64,000 nt of DNA. It comes from CAVYUC01 sp963816685. Lineage in GTDB: Bacteria; Bacteroidota; Bacteroidia; Bacteroidales; Prolixibacteraceae. Shown one piece after another: positions 24,252 to 33,549 of the stretch. The position numbers and the translations under genes are program-made. The stretch is from the NCBI GenBank assembly GCA_963816685.1, contig CAWFMB010000005.1:1-64000 (forward strand). The letters are read 5' to 3'. The notes under the pieces are model-generated. The model searched no databases. It saw only the letters and a program-made list of their open reading frames with translations, and was not told where the DNA came from. The stretch's first letter is position 1. Every line of letters starts with the position of its first letter.

Positions 24252-26693
24252 TTAATTTTTAACTATTTTACTTGTTGATATCATTGAATTTCCGTTACGG
24301 ATATTGACTACATAGATACCGGAACTGCAGGATGCAAGATCAACTTTTACCTTTGGATTAAAAGTTGCATTTAACCCTGTATTTTTGAATATTGTTTTTC
24401 CAAAAAGATCAGTTACTTCAATATCAACAATTGAATTTTCGCCGGCACCTGAACAATCAACATAAAAACTGTTTTTAAACGGATTTGGAAAAACACTTGC
24501 AGTACTTACCGCCATCATTTCATCATCTGATTCAATCGATTCTTTTTGAATTTTAAGGTTATCAATGGCCCAGCCCCATCCATTAACCGATTTATCAGAT
24601 GCCAGTCTGAAACGCACAAGAATTGTATCGCCTGCTGAAAGCTCCTCATTTGCAGTTAAATTTATGATGTGGTTTAAAAACATGTTTTCATTTGCTGTAG
24701 CCAATGAAGTATTATTGTTCAGTTCACTTGTATATTTATTGTACCACATTTCGTCACTTCCCGAATCATAACCATCAGTAAGGGGTAACCAGGTACTACC
24801 ACCATTTTTACTTGCTTCAACAATTACATAATCCCAGAATAAATTGTTTGTGTAACTTGTTTTTGGTTCTCCCGGTTCAACCAAAACGACTTCATCAAAA
24901 TTCATTTCACCATTCTCTTCCAATATTACAGGATAACGAAGTTGGGCAATCATGTTTATTTTTTCCTCTTCCATTACCGACATTGGATAAGGTGAACTTG
25001 TATGTAAAATGTTACTTTTAAACGCTGCAGGATTTGAAATTTCAAAATCGGAGGTGATAAAATCAGTTGTTCCATTTTCAAAATCCGTTGAATATTCGCT
25101 TACAGGTTGTAACGGACTAAATACTTTAACTGAAAAGAAACCGGTTTCAGGAAGGAATTTTTGATTTCCTTTTTCCGATTTATCTTCTGCAATAATGCGG
25201 TATTCAAAATCATTGTTATTCATCATATTTTTTGAAAACTGCAGCGTTCCGTTAAAAAAATTCTGTGTTGTACAATTTAACACTACTGGTTCCTGCACCA
25301 CACCATTTAATCTGTACTCTACCTTCACCGATTTGATTCCAATGTTGTCGCGGGCAATTACGCTGAGGTCAAGTTCAGGTACCCGGGCCGAAATAAATTT
25401 TACAGGATTGTGTACAAGTTCGGGCGCTGAATAATCGGGGCCAACGCGTAATATAAACTTTTTTGAAGGTGCCTGCGCCGGAAGTTTAAATAACTGGTTT
25501 TCTGCTGTTTTTGCTTCTAAATAATACTGCACGTTTCCCTGGTAAAAATCCAGCGGAATGTTTCCCGAAAATTGTTTTACTGCATCATCAAAGTGAAGTT
25601 TAACTGCCTTTGAGGTTGCAAAGTAATCGGTGGAATAAACCAGCTGCACTGTGGATGAATCGATTTCCATATCGGAAAAAATACCAACCTTAACGGGTAG
25701 TTCGGCGCATGCCACCTCAATGTCCTTCATTTCTTCAAAGTCGAATGAAACTGACTTCCAGCCCATTCTTGAAAGAATTTCGAGAGTTGCACCTTCCGGG
25801 TTGTGGATTGCCGCGCCTTTGCAGGCAAACGGAGTCATCAGGCCATTGTCGTATCCTGAGTTGTTTGTATGGTAAATGCTTGAGCCTTCGTTCCATTTTG
25901 TGGGGGCATAAATCCATTCCACTGTTTTATCATTTGATTTTTCGGGATGCGAAAACTTTAATTCATTGGATGTAAGTTGCTGGTGCAAATCAGATGAGGG
26001 GCTGTTAAACAGTGATTTATCAGAAATCTGCTGATTTTGTGAATTAAATATAAAATAGTCATACACCCCTGGAAGATTTTCGCTGTTGTCGAAGAACCCG
26101 GTGCCGCCGTCATCTTTTAAAAAGCCCGAGACACCAAGCCCGTGGGTAATTTCGTGGAGTACTGAGCTCACAAAATCGTATTGTGAAACAGGGGTGTTTC
26201 CATCAGTTCCAAAATACCATGAATAATTATTATTAAATGAACAAACAATATCAGGTTCACCAGAATTTATGTCTTTTCCTGCAAGCTTTTCGGCCAGCGA
26301 AACCGGGTAATATACATTGGAGAGAGGGGCACCATCAAAGTTTACATAAAATGCTGAAGGACGGCTCAGTGCCAGCACATTTCCATCGATATTTTCCCAT
26401 TTTGCGAGCACTTTAACCGGCACCGGCGATGAAATCAGGCTTTCCCAGATGGAAACAGCATACTGAAAAGCCTTTTTGGCATCTTCAGGAAACCCAACAT
26501 AAGTCACCTCGAATTCACTTTTTACCAAAACGGTTGATTTTAACCGAACCGGCGGCTCAACATACAATTTGTTGATTTTTTCAGAAGCTATATTAACGGG
26601 GCTGTTCGCCACCACTGCATCCTTAAAATGCACCTGAGCCTGCACACTGCTGCAAAGCAATATGTACAGGACAACCTGAAGCGTCCACTTCAT
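24252..26693 (-). CDS. T9SS-exported zinc metalloprotease-like protein (paralogue 2)
   Basis: 813 aa with the same architecture as the 826-aa neighbour: signal peptide to about 19 (SSVQAQ), AFQYAVSIWESLISSPVPVKV, SQYDFVSSVLHEITHGLGVSGF with HEITH at about residues 187-191, again with Gly where the third zinc ligand is expected, then a GLMTPFACKG candidate Met-turn. Beta modules and a MAM/discoidin-like region follow (DEVVLVEPGEPKTSYTNNLFWDY, GWGWAIDNLKIQ). The C-terminal T9SS sorting domain is TASVFPNPFKNSFYVDC ... GIYVVNIRNGNSMISTSKIVKN. The tandem arrangement shows duplication. The substrate is unknown; the fold points to a secreted endopeptidase, but activity is not proven by the motif alone. 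Confidence 0.8.
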   Translation of the reverse strand: MKWTLQVVLYILLCSSVQAQVHFKDAVVANSPVNIASEKINKLYVEPPVRLKSTVLVKSEFEVTYVGFPEDAKKAFQYAVSIWESLISSPVPVKVLAKWENIDGNVLALSRPSAFYVNFDGAPLSNVYYPVSLAEKLAGKDINSGEPDIVCSFNNNYSWYFGTDGNTPVSQYDFVSSVLHEITHGLGVSGFLKDDGGTGFFDNSENLPGVYDYFIFNSQNQQISDKSLFNSPSSDLHQQLTSNELKFSHPEKSNDKTVEWIYAPTKWNEGSSIYHTNNSGYDNGLMTPFACKGAAIHNPEGATLEILSRMGWKSVSFDFEEMKDIEVACAELPVKVGIFSDMEIDSSTVQLVYSTDYFATSKAVKLHFDDAVKQFSGNIPLDFYQGNVQYYLEAKTAENQLFKLPAQAPSKKFILRVGPDYSAPELVHNPVKFISARVPELDLSVIARDNIGIKSVKVEYRLNGVVQEPVVLNCTTQNFFNGTLQFSKNMMNNNDFEYRIIAEDKSEKGNQKFLPETGFFSVKVFSPLQPVSEYSTDFENGTTDFITSDFEISNPAAFKSNILHTSSPYPMSVMEEEKINMIAQLRYPVILEENGEMNFDEVVLVEPGEPKTSYTNNLFWDYVIVEASKNGGSTWLPLTDGYDSGSDEMWYNKYTSELNNNTSLATANENMFLNHIINLTANEELSAGDTILVRFRLASDKSVNGWGWAIDNLKIQKESIESDDEMMAVSTASVFPNPFKNSFYVDCSGAGENSIVDIEVTDLFGKTIFKNTGLNATFNPKVKVDLASCSSGIYVVNIRNGNSMISTSKIVKN

Positions 26694-27161
26694 CTTATTT
26701 TAAATTAGGGTACTGTTGTAAATCAAGAGCTAATGTACGGAACAGAGAAATAATTATGGTCAAATAAACTGCTGAAAAGAAGGTATAAAATGCTGATTTT
26801 GATGTAAGTTAATTACTGATAAGTTTGAATTTATACTTAAAAATCAAAATGATAAAGCGATATAAATTATTATGTAATAATCAATTACATGTTAATCTGG
26901 CAATGAATAAAAATGTCTTTCATGGAGAAGTTCTTATTGAAAAAGATGAATATTTTGTTTAACAAATGAAGCAGGATTCCTTCCTTGAAGTTATTTTTTT
27001 GTTCAACAATTTCCTGTTTTAACCCAAAGATATTTAGCACAATCTGGTAAAATGATTAAAAAAACGATAAATTTGTTTTTAATTCCATTGTGAAAATGTT
27101 AATTTTCTAAAATATGGTAACTAACAAATTCAATAAAAGTAAAATCTGATTTCAAAGTCGT
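26694..27161. other. Divergent intergenic region
   Basis: 468 AT-rich bases between the metalloprotease (minus) and the sensor kinase (plus). It should contain both promoters. No good TAnnTTTG box was confirmed, and no gene, strong hairpin or repeat was seen. Confidence 0.5.
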
Positions 27162-28682
27162 ATGAAAAAAATTCTTGCAATTGATGACAATGAAATTAAT
27201 TTGGTTCTTCTAAATCAGATTTTTAAGTTGTATTATCCTGAATTTGAGTTTCTTCAGGCAAAATCGGGTCCGGAAGGAATTGATATTGCAATTCAGCAAA
27301 AACCTGAAATTGTATTGCTTGATATTCTTATGCCTGAAATGAACGGTTATGAAGTTTGTAAAATTCTGAAAAACGACAACAATACAAGGAATATTCCTAT
27401 TTTGATGATTTCGGCGCTTGGTCAGAATCCGATTGAAAGAACAAAAGGTTTAAATGCAGGAGCCGACGCATTTATTTCAAAACCTTTTAGTCAGGATGAA
27501 TTAAGGGCACAGATAAATGTTGTTTTACGTATAAAAAGGGTTGAAGATCTTTTGCGCAAGCAAAATGAAAGCCTTGAACTTTTTATAAAAGATCAAACAA
27601 ACAAGTACCTTCAAAGTGAAGAGCGGTTTTTGCAAATTTCGGAACACGCTTCCGAATTTTACTGGGAAATCGATTCTCATGGAATACTTATATATGTCAG
27701 TCCGGTAATCGAAAAAATTCTGAATGTAAAACCAAATGATATTATTGGAGAAAAAAGCTATCTTGAACTTTTTCAGTTACAATCATATAAAGGGAAAAAA
27801 TCTGTTTTCGAAACCAGTTTTCTTAATAAATCAAGTTTTAAAGATTCTGAAATTGACGTTAGCGTAAAAAACAAGCACAAGATTTGGCTTTCTGCAAGTG
27901 GTTTTTCTGTATTCAGCAAAAATGGAAAATTTTTTGGACTCAGGGGTGTTTGTTATGACATTACCAAACGTAAGGAAACAGAAATTGCTTTAAAAAAGAG
28001 CATGAAGCAAATTAAAAGTTACCAGAAAAAGCTTAAGAAGTTAAACACCGAAATTACTTTGGTAGAAGAAAGAGAACGCAGGAGAATTGCAGAAAACCTT
28101 CATGATAGTCTCGGGCAAACACTTTCTCTTGCTTTTATTAAATTATCATCCATAATAAATGAGGATTTTTCACCAGGGGTAACAAAAGTTATCAATGAAA
28201 CATCGGATTTATTAAATAAAGCAATTTCCGAATCGCGCACGTTAACTTACGATTTGAGCCCGCCAATACTTTACGAATTGGGATTAATTCCAGCCTTTAA
28301 ATGGAAACTTGAAGAAATTCAGGACAAACATCACATTCAAACTGTACTAAAAGGCGAAACTCAGAAAATTGATATTCAAAAAGAGTTCAACATTTTTTTG
28401 TACCGGATTGTTACTGAATTGCTCAATAATGTATTAAAACATGCCAATGCCAATTTAATAGAACTCGAAATACGTAAAGAGAAAAAATTTTACTATATTT
28501 CAGTGCAGGATGATGGGGTAGGATTTAAGAAGTTACAAAATAAAAGAGCCACGGTGAAAGGTGGTTTTGGATTATTAAGTATAACCGAACGTCTTGACAG
28601 CATTAAAGGACATTTAAATATTGAATCGGAAATTGGTGAAGGAACCAAAGCCACCGTAGTTATTCCAAATAGTGAAGATTAA
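27162..28682 (+). CDS. Soluble sensor histidine kinase with N-terminal receiver and PAS domains
   Basis: 506 aa, no membrane segment. Residues 1-125 are a CheY-like receiver (phosphoacceptor D54 in IVLLDILMPEMNGYEV, acidic pair D8/D9, Lys in ISKPFSQ). About 150-275 is a PAS domain (SEERFLQISEHASEFYWEIDSHGILIYVSPVIEKIL ... GVCYDITKRKETE). About 300-370 is a HisKA_3 dimerisation domain with H-box ERRRIAENLHDSLGQ (His about 314). The C-terminus is a HATPase (LLNNVLKHANA, VQDDGVGF, GGFGLLSITER). The receiver-first order means the kinase is itself controlled by phosphorylation or serves as a relay. It is followed 5 bases later by its likely partner, a NarL-type regulator. Confidence 0.92.
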   Translation: MKKILAIDDNEINLVLLNQIFKLYYPEFEFLQAKSGPEGIDIAIQQKPEIVLLDILMPEMNGYEVCKILKNDNNTRNIPILMISALGQNPIERTKGLNAGADAFISKPFSQDELRAQINVVLRIKRVEDLLRKQNESLELFIKDQTNKYLQSEERFLQISEHASEFYWEIDSHGILIYVSPVIEKILNVKPNDIIGEKSYLELFQLQSYKGKKSVFETSFLNKSSFKDSEIDVSVKNKHKIWLSASGFSVFSKNGKFFGLRGVCYDITKRKETEIALKKSMKQIKSYQKKLKKLNTEITLVEERERRRIAENLHDSLGQTLSLAFIKLSSIINEDFSPGVTKVINETSDLLNKAISESRTLTYDLSPPILYELGLIPAFKWKLEEIQDKHHIQTVLKGETQKIDIQKEFNIFLYRIVTELLNNVLKHANANLIELEIRKEKKFYYISVQDDGVGFKKLQNKRATVKGGFGLLSITERLDSIKGHLNIESEIGEGTKATVVIPNSED

Positions 28683-28687
28683 ATAAG

Positions 28688-29335
28688 ATGACAATAAAAG
28701 TATTAATAGCCGATGACCACCAACTGTTCAGGGAAGGTTTGGTCAACCTGTTATCCTCAGCTCCCGATATTGAAGTTATTGCAGAAGCCGAAGATGGAAG
28801 AGAAGCTACTGAAAAAACAAAAAAGCTAAATCCAGATGTGGTGTTGATAGATATTGGAATGCCTCATATGAACGGCATAGAAGCAACAAGGGTTCTGAAA
28901 AAGGACATGCCTGATTTAAAAATCATCGCAGTTTCGATGCATTCCGACAGGCAGTTTGTAAAGGGAATACTTGAGGCCGGTGCTGATGGTTATCTTCTGA
29001 AAAACTGCACCTATAAACAGTTAATTGATGCTATTCAATCTGTTTATTCCGGAAAAAAATACCTGAGTGATGATATCACTGAAATGATTATTAAAGGTTA
29101 TCTTGATCCTTCAGATACCGAAACTGAAAGTTATACTGATCTTTCAGAAAGAGAAATGGAGATTTTAAAACTTTATGCCGAAGGTAAATCAACGCGGGAA
29201 ATTTCTGAAAAACTCTTTATCAGTGTTAAAACGGTTGGAACACATAAACAGCATATTCTGGAAAAACTTGGACTAAAAACCAATGCCGATATTGTAAAAT
29301 ATGCAATTAAAGAAGGTTTAATTCAATTACAGTAG
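28688..29335 (+). CDS. NarL/LuxR-type response regulator
   Basis: 215 aa. Receiver domain 1-120 (IADDHQLFREGL, phosphoacceptor D55 in VVLIDIGMPHMNG, K in LLKNCTYK) and a C-terminal GerE/LuxR helix-turn-helix (LSEREMEILKLYAEGKSTREISEKLFISVKTVGTHKQHILEKL). It starts 5 bases after the HisKA_3 kinase, which is the kinase class that pairs with NarL regulators, so the two form one system. Target genes are not known; the neighbours are the T9SS metalloproteases and a GH32 fructanase. Confidence 0.93.
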   Translation: MTIKVLIADDHQLFREGLVNLLSSAPDIEVIAEAEDGREATEKTKKLNPDVVLIDIGMPHMNGIEATRVLKKDMPDLKIIAVSMHSDRQFVKGILEAGADGYLLKNCTYKQLIDAIQSVYSGKKYLSDDITEMIIKGYLDPSDTETESYTDLSEREMEILKLYAEGKSTREISEKLFISVKTVGTHKQHILEKLGLKTNADIVKYAIKEGLIQLQ

Positions 29336-29471
29336 ATTTTTCCAATTACCATTCGGATATCTTGAAGATAAAATCAGCAAAACTGAATATGTAATTCAGT
29401 TTCTTGCCACGGAGTTTTGTATATCAAAGCTATATATTTGAACCATGTTTAAAATATAATAATAGCGAATT

Positions 29472-29618
29472 ATGAAACTTCTACAAATCGAAAATAAGAA
29501 AAACCAGAAACTATTATATTTAGATACTCATTCTTCTGATCAGAAGAATGAAAAGGGTGGAAAAGACATTATGAAAATTGTTTGTTTTCTTGGTACAATT
29601 TCAACGAATAAAGTTTAA
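29472..29618 (+). CDS. Possible small protein (48 aa), hypothetical
   Basis: An ATG-to-TAA frame of 48 codons between the response regulator and a strong terminator. The product is polar and basic, with a short hydrophobic end (MKIVCFLGTISTNKV). No family, no clear ribosome-binding site and no promoter box. It is listed because the following terminator implies a transcript ends here, but it may not be translated. The rest of 29336-29793 shows no gene. Confidence 0.28.
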   Translation: MKLLQIENKKNQKLLYLDTHSSDQKNEKGGKDIMKIVCFLGTISTNKV

Positions 29619-29651
29619 TTGCAGATTTTTACAGAAAAGTTAGTTTTTTTT

Positions 29652-29689
29652 ACTATCCCGGTTGTGTCAGCCGGGGTAGTTTTTTTTTG
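29652..29689 (+). terminator. Rho-independent terminator
   Basis: ACTATCCCGG (29652-29661) pairs with CCGGGGTAGT (29671-29680), one G-T wobble, followed by nine T. It ends transcription of the two-component operon or of the small frame before it. Confidence 0.8.
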
Positions 29690-29764
29690 TTTTCATATTT
29701 CATTTCCTTGAATATAATTATGTAATTGATTTTGTTTTCCATACCTGAATCCATCGATATTTAC

Positions 29765-29772
29765 TAATTTTG
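29765..29772 (+). promoter_or_regulatory. -7 promoter box (TAATTTTG) of the GH32 gene
   Basis: TAnnTTTG match 21 bases before ATG 29794. No -33 box at the usual 19-21-base spacing was found (the nearest TTTG, 29731-29734, is 30 bases away). Confidence 0.35.
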
Positions 29773-29793
29773 AGGTTTTTAAAAATCTAAATT

Positions 29794-31248
29794 ATGAAAA
29801 CGGTAACAAGTTATCTTGCTGCACTTTTTATTTTACTTTTTTTGATTTCCTCAACTCCCGGAAGAGATTACTATAATGAAATTTATCGCCCCCAGTTTCA
29901 TTTTTCACCTGAAAAAAACTGGATGAACGATCCAAACGGGCTCGTTTATTATGATGGTGAGTACCATTTATTTTACCAGTATAATCCGAAAGGTACAGAA
30001 TGGGGATTCATGCATTGGGGTCATGCAGTAAGTACCGATCTGTTGCATTGGGAACACCTGCCGGTTGCATTATATCCTGATGAAAATTCAGAAGATAAAG
30101 ATAGCTGCACCGCTTTTTCGGGTTCGGCAATTGTTGATGAGAATAATTTATTGGGAAAACAATCCGGTTCTGAAAAAACGCTTGTTGCTTTTTATACAAG
30201 TCAGTATTGCGGACAAAGAATTGCTTTTAGTAACGATAAAGGCCGAACCTGGGAGAAGTACGAAGGAAATCCCGTAATTTCCTATGACGAAACAGATGAT
30301 GCACGGGATCCAAAAGTCATCTGGTTTGAACCTACTCAAAAATATGTTATGGTACTTTACCGGAAATCTGAAGAAGATGATAAGTCAAGAGGAATTTCAT
30401 TTTATACTTCTGAAAATCTTATTGATTGGAAATGGGAAAGTCATATTCCTGGATTTTTTGAATGTCCCGATTTAATTGAGCTACAGGTAACCAACCGCCC
30501 TGAAGAAAAAAAATGGGTTCTTTTTGATGGAGATGGAAGTTATTTAATCGGCCGGTTTGACGGAACACAATTTACTCCCGAAACAGCAAAAATGAAAAGC
30601 GATTGGGGAAATAATTATTATGCCACGCAAACCTGGAGCAATATTCCTGAAGAAGATAACCGAACCGTTCAAATTGCCTGGTTAAAGGGTGGTAAATATC
30701 CTGCAATGCCTTTCAACGGGCAGATGTCGATTCCATGCGAATTATCGCTTACTAAGTTTAATTTTGGATACAAATTGGTACGTAATCCAATTAAAGAAAT
30801 TAAAAATCTTCACGGAAAGCATTTTAGCTGGGAAAACGAAAACCTGATTCCGGGAATAAATCAGAATATACTTAAAAAAGTTAATGATGATTGCCTGCAT
30901 ATTGTTGCAGATTTTGATTTGAAAACATCAGATAACTTTGGATTCATGCTGCGTCACAGCAAAAAGAAACCGGGGACCGAAATTCTTTACAATGTTAAAA
31001 GAGGTACGCTTTCAGTGCTTGGAAGTACAGTACCTGTAGTGCCGGTAAACAACAAAATTTCATTTGAAATATTACTGGATCGTTCTTCCATTGAGGTTTT
31101 TGCAAATGATGGTCAGACGGTTGTATCCAATTGTTTTACACCGGAAGAGGGAGCCAACGATCTGGTTCTTTTCACCAACGGCGGTGAACTGGGTGTAGAC
31201 AAACTGGATATATATAAAATGGAGTCGGTTTGGAATCAGGAAGATTAA
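29794..31248 (+). CDS. GH32 fructanase (levanase / beta-fructosidase type)
   Basis: 484 aa. Signal peptide to about residue 23 (LLFLISSTPG). Five-bladed propeller with all three catalytic motifs: WMNDPNG (nucleophile D46), ARDPKV (transition-state Asp) and FECPDL (acid/base E about 223). The C-terminal beta-sandwich has FEILLDRSSIEVFANDG. It hydrolyses beta-fructosides such as levan, inulin or sucrose. The N-terminal signal lacks a lipobox, so it is periplasmic or exported; there is no T9SS tail. A thioredoxin-like gene begins 23 bases after the stop. Confidence 0.93.
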   Translation: MKTVTSYLAALFILLFLISSTPGRDYYNEIYRPQFHFSPEKNWMNDPNGLVYYDGEYHLFYQYNPKGTEWGFMHWGHAVSTDLLHWEHLPVALYPDENSEDKDSCTAFSGSAIVDENNLLGKQSGSEKTLVAFYTSQYCGQRIAFSNDKGRTWEKYEGNPVISYDETDDARDPKVIWFEPTQKYVMVLYRKSEEDDKSRGISFYTSENLIDWKWESHIPGFFECPDLIELQVTNRPEEKKWVLFDGDGSYLIGRFDGTQFTPETAKMKSDWGNNYYATQTWSNIPEEDNRTVQIAWLKGGKYPAMPFNGQMSIPCELSLTKFNFGYKLVRNPIKEIKNLHGKHFSWENENLIPGINQNILKKVNDDCLHIVADFDLKTSDNFGFMLRHSKKKPGTEILYNVKRGTLSVLGSTVPVVPVNNKISFEILLDRSSIEVFANDGQTVVSNCFTPEEGANDLVLFTNGGELGVDKLDIYKMESVWNQED

Positions 31249-31271
31249 CTATTTTAATATTGAAAAATGAT

Positions 31272-31754
31272 ATGAAAAAACTTGTTTGCCTTTTAGTATT
31301 GCTGGCTTCTGCAGCAGTTTTGCAAGCTCAAAAAACAGAAATTTATAATCCGGATGCTGATGCAGCAAAAGAAGTTGCTGCAGCGGTTAAAAGAGCCAAG
31401 TCTTCCGGCAAACATGTGTTTTTGCAAATTGGCGGAAACTGGTGTCCGTGGTGTGTTAAATTCCATCGCTTTGTTGATGCTGATGGTGAAATTAAAACTG
31501 TTGTGGAAGAGAATTTTGAAGTGGTAAAAGTAAATTATGATCCTAAAAATAAAAACGAAGATTTACTTGCAAAACTTGAATTTCCGCAAAGGTTTGGCTT
31601 TCCGGTTTTTGTTATTTTGGATGAAAACGGTAAACGGATTCACACTCAGAATTCAGCTTATCTTGAAAAAGGTGATGGTTACGATAATGAAAGAGTGCTT
31701 CGTTTTTTTAAGAACTGGTCGCCGCAGGCATTAAATCCTGAAAGCTACAAATAA
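31272..31754 (+). CDS. Exported thioredoxin-like protein
   Basis: 160 aa from ATG 31272 (MKKLVCLLVLLASAAVLQAQ), which begins a clean signal peptide; an upstream frame overlapping the GH32 end lacks one. Thioredoxin fold of the DUF255/thioredoxin_7 kind with active site GNWCPWCVKFH and the cis-Pro region RFGFPVFVILDENG. Probably a periplasmic disulfide reductase or isomerase; WCPWC differs from the WCGPC of classical thioredoxin. Tightly convergent with the transporter gene (3 bases between the stop codons). Confidence 0.85.
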   Translation: MKKLVCLLVLLASAAVLQAQKTEIYNPDADAAKEVAAAVKRAKSSGKHVFLQIGGNWCPWCVKFHRFVDADGEIKTVVEENFEVVKVNYDPKNKNEDLLAKLEFPQRFGFPVFVILDENGKRIHTQNSAYLEKGDGYDNERVLRFFKNWSPQALNPESYK

Positions 31755-31757
31755 GCT

Positions 31758-33356
31758 TTAAAAAATCAGGGTAATCAACTGGACAACTACAATTAATAAA
31801 ACCATTGCAACCGGATAAACAGTTGCATAAGAAATTGAATGCGCATTTGATTCGGTCATTGAATCGGCAGCCGCCAATCCGGGAGTACTTGTCATACTTC
31901 CGCTAAGGGCACCAAACAGATTGAGTATATTCATTTTAAAAAGCCATTTCCCGGCAAAGGCTGCAAGCAGCATCGGAACCAAAGTTATAATTCCGCCAAA
32001 AAGAAAAAGTTGGAACCCGTATAATTCAAAAGTTTGTACAATTTGAGAACCTGCATCAGTTCCTACAGCAGCAAGAAAAAATATTAATCCCAATTGCCGA
32101 AGAAGCTGGTTTGCTGCTCCGGTCATTGTCCATAAAACAGGTCCGGTTTTTCCAATACGGCTTAGCACCAAACCCGCAATTAAAACTCCACCTGTTAAGC
32201 CGGGACTGAATGTAAACGAGCCAAGCACAATATTTAATTTCCCTATCAACACACCAATCAGAATACCCAATGCAACGGGCAAGATATCCGTGTCGGAAAG
32301 CCTTTTCTGATCGTTTCCGAAAACATTGGAAACCATTTCCATATTTGCTTTGCTTGCTGCAATTACAAGTTTATCTCCAAACTGCAACTTTGAATTTGGT
32401 GTTGGCGAAATGTTAATTCCCGAACGGCGTATTCGGGTGATTGTAGCGCTGTAAGTATGTAAAAGATTAATCTGTCCAATGGTTTTATTTACCACTTCTT
32501 TGTTGGTCACCAAAACAGATCGAACATCGTAATTAGGGTCAAGCGGAATTTCTTCTTCAGTTGGCGAACCTATTAAGATTTCCACCCTTTTCAGGGCTTC
32601 TTCAGTACCAACAGCTTTTATTAAATCGCCGGCCATTAATTTAGTTTCCGGTGTTGGAGTTACTGCCAATCCATTGTGAATTATTCGTGAAACCACTGCT
32701 TTTGTCATGTACCGAATCCGTAATTCACCAATGGTTTTGCCAACTATATTTTCATTTTCAACTGTAAAGTTTCTTCTTAAAATCTCCGGAAATTCATCCT
32801 TCATTTTTAAGTTATATTCTTCTTCCGAATTTTTTAGGGATACTCCCAAAATTTTAGGTAGAAAACGAATAAACAGAATCACTCCAATTACACCAAACGG
32901 ATACCCGACGCCATAACCGATAGAAGCCAGAGGAGAATGAGTATAATCGATTGCAGCTGCCAATCCCGGAGTGCTGGTTAAAGCACCTGTCAATAAGCCA
33001 ATTGCAATGTTGTGGTCGATATGAAACAGGAAAACAATACCTACAGTGATTATGCCTGCCATTAAAATAAGCATTAAAGCAAACAGTGCCAGTTTTCTTC
33101 CTTCTTTTTTAAACGATTCAAAAAAGCCTGGACCTGCCTGCATTCCAATAGTAAAAATAAACAGCACTAACCCCAGATACTGAAAATCTTTTGGAATCAT
33201 TATCCCGTAATGTCCAAAAACGAGGGCTACAAAAATAACCGCTGACACATCCAATGAGAGGCCTGCAATTTTTATTCGTCCCAAAATAAATCCAAGAGCT
33301 ACTATTAGAAACAGAGCAAAATAGCTGTTTGAAAGAAGTTCCATTATCCAATTCAA
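31758..33356 (-). CDS. YidE/AspT-type putative transporter with two TrkA-C domains
   Basis: 532 aa. Two hydrophobic halves (about 1-170 and 355-532), each with about five segments, flank a soluble centre with two RCK_C/TrkA-C repeats (VVSRIIHNGLAVTPTPETKLMAGDLIKAVGTEEAL and ATITRIRRSGINISPTPNSKLQFGDKLVIAA). The repeated motifs ALTSTPGLAAAIDYTHS and GSMTSTPGLAAADSMTES are the duplicated AspT/YidE domain signature. It probably exchanges a small carboxylate or amino acid; the substrate is unknown. The central domains could sense a ligand. Single gene with a 200-base upstream spacer. Confidence 0.88.
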   Translation of the reverse strand: MNWIMELLSNSYFALFLIVALGFILGRIKIAGLSLDVSAVIFVALVFGHYGIMIPKDFQYLGLVLFIFTIGMQAGPGFFESFKKEGRKLALFALMLILMAGIITVGIVFLFHIDHNIAIGLLTGALTSTPGLAAAIDYTHSPLASIGYGVGYPFGVIGVILFIRFLPKILGVSLKNSEEEYNLKMKDEFPEILRRNFTVENENIVGKTIGELRIRYMTKAVVSRIIHNGLAVTPTPETKLMAGDLIKAVGTEEALKRVEILIGSPTEEEIPLDPNYDVRSVLVTNKEVVNKTIGQINLLHTYSATITRIRRSGINISPTPNSKLQFGDKLVIAASKANMEMVSNVFGNDQKRLSDTDILPVALGILIGVLIGKLNIVLGSFTFSPGLTGGVLIAGLVLSRIGKTGPVLWTMTGAANQLLRQLGLIFFLAAVGTDAGSQIVQTFELYGFQLFLFGGIITLVPMLLAAFAGKWLFKMNILNLFGALSGSMTSTPGLAAADSMTESNAHSISYATVYPVAMVLLIVVVQLITLIF

Positions 33357-33549
33357 TTTTACACTGCAAAGGTAACGAATTGTTTGCGACTGCTTTGGAA
33401 ATGGTATTTACTTGAATATATTACATGAAAATTTAATAATTGCGTGTAGATTGTTTGAAATAAATAAACCAGCTTTACATCCGAAAACGATTATTAACAA
33501 TTGTAAACAGCAATACATCGATACCTGCTGAACCTGACGGAAACATTAA

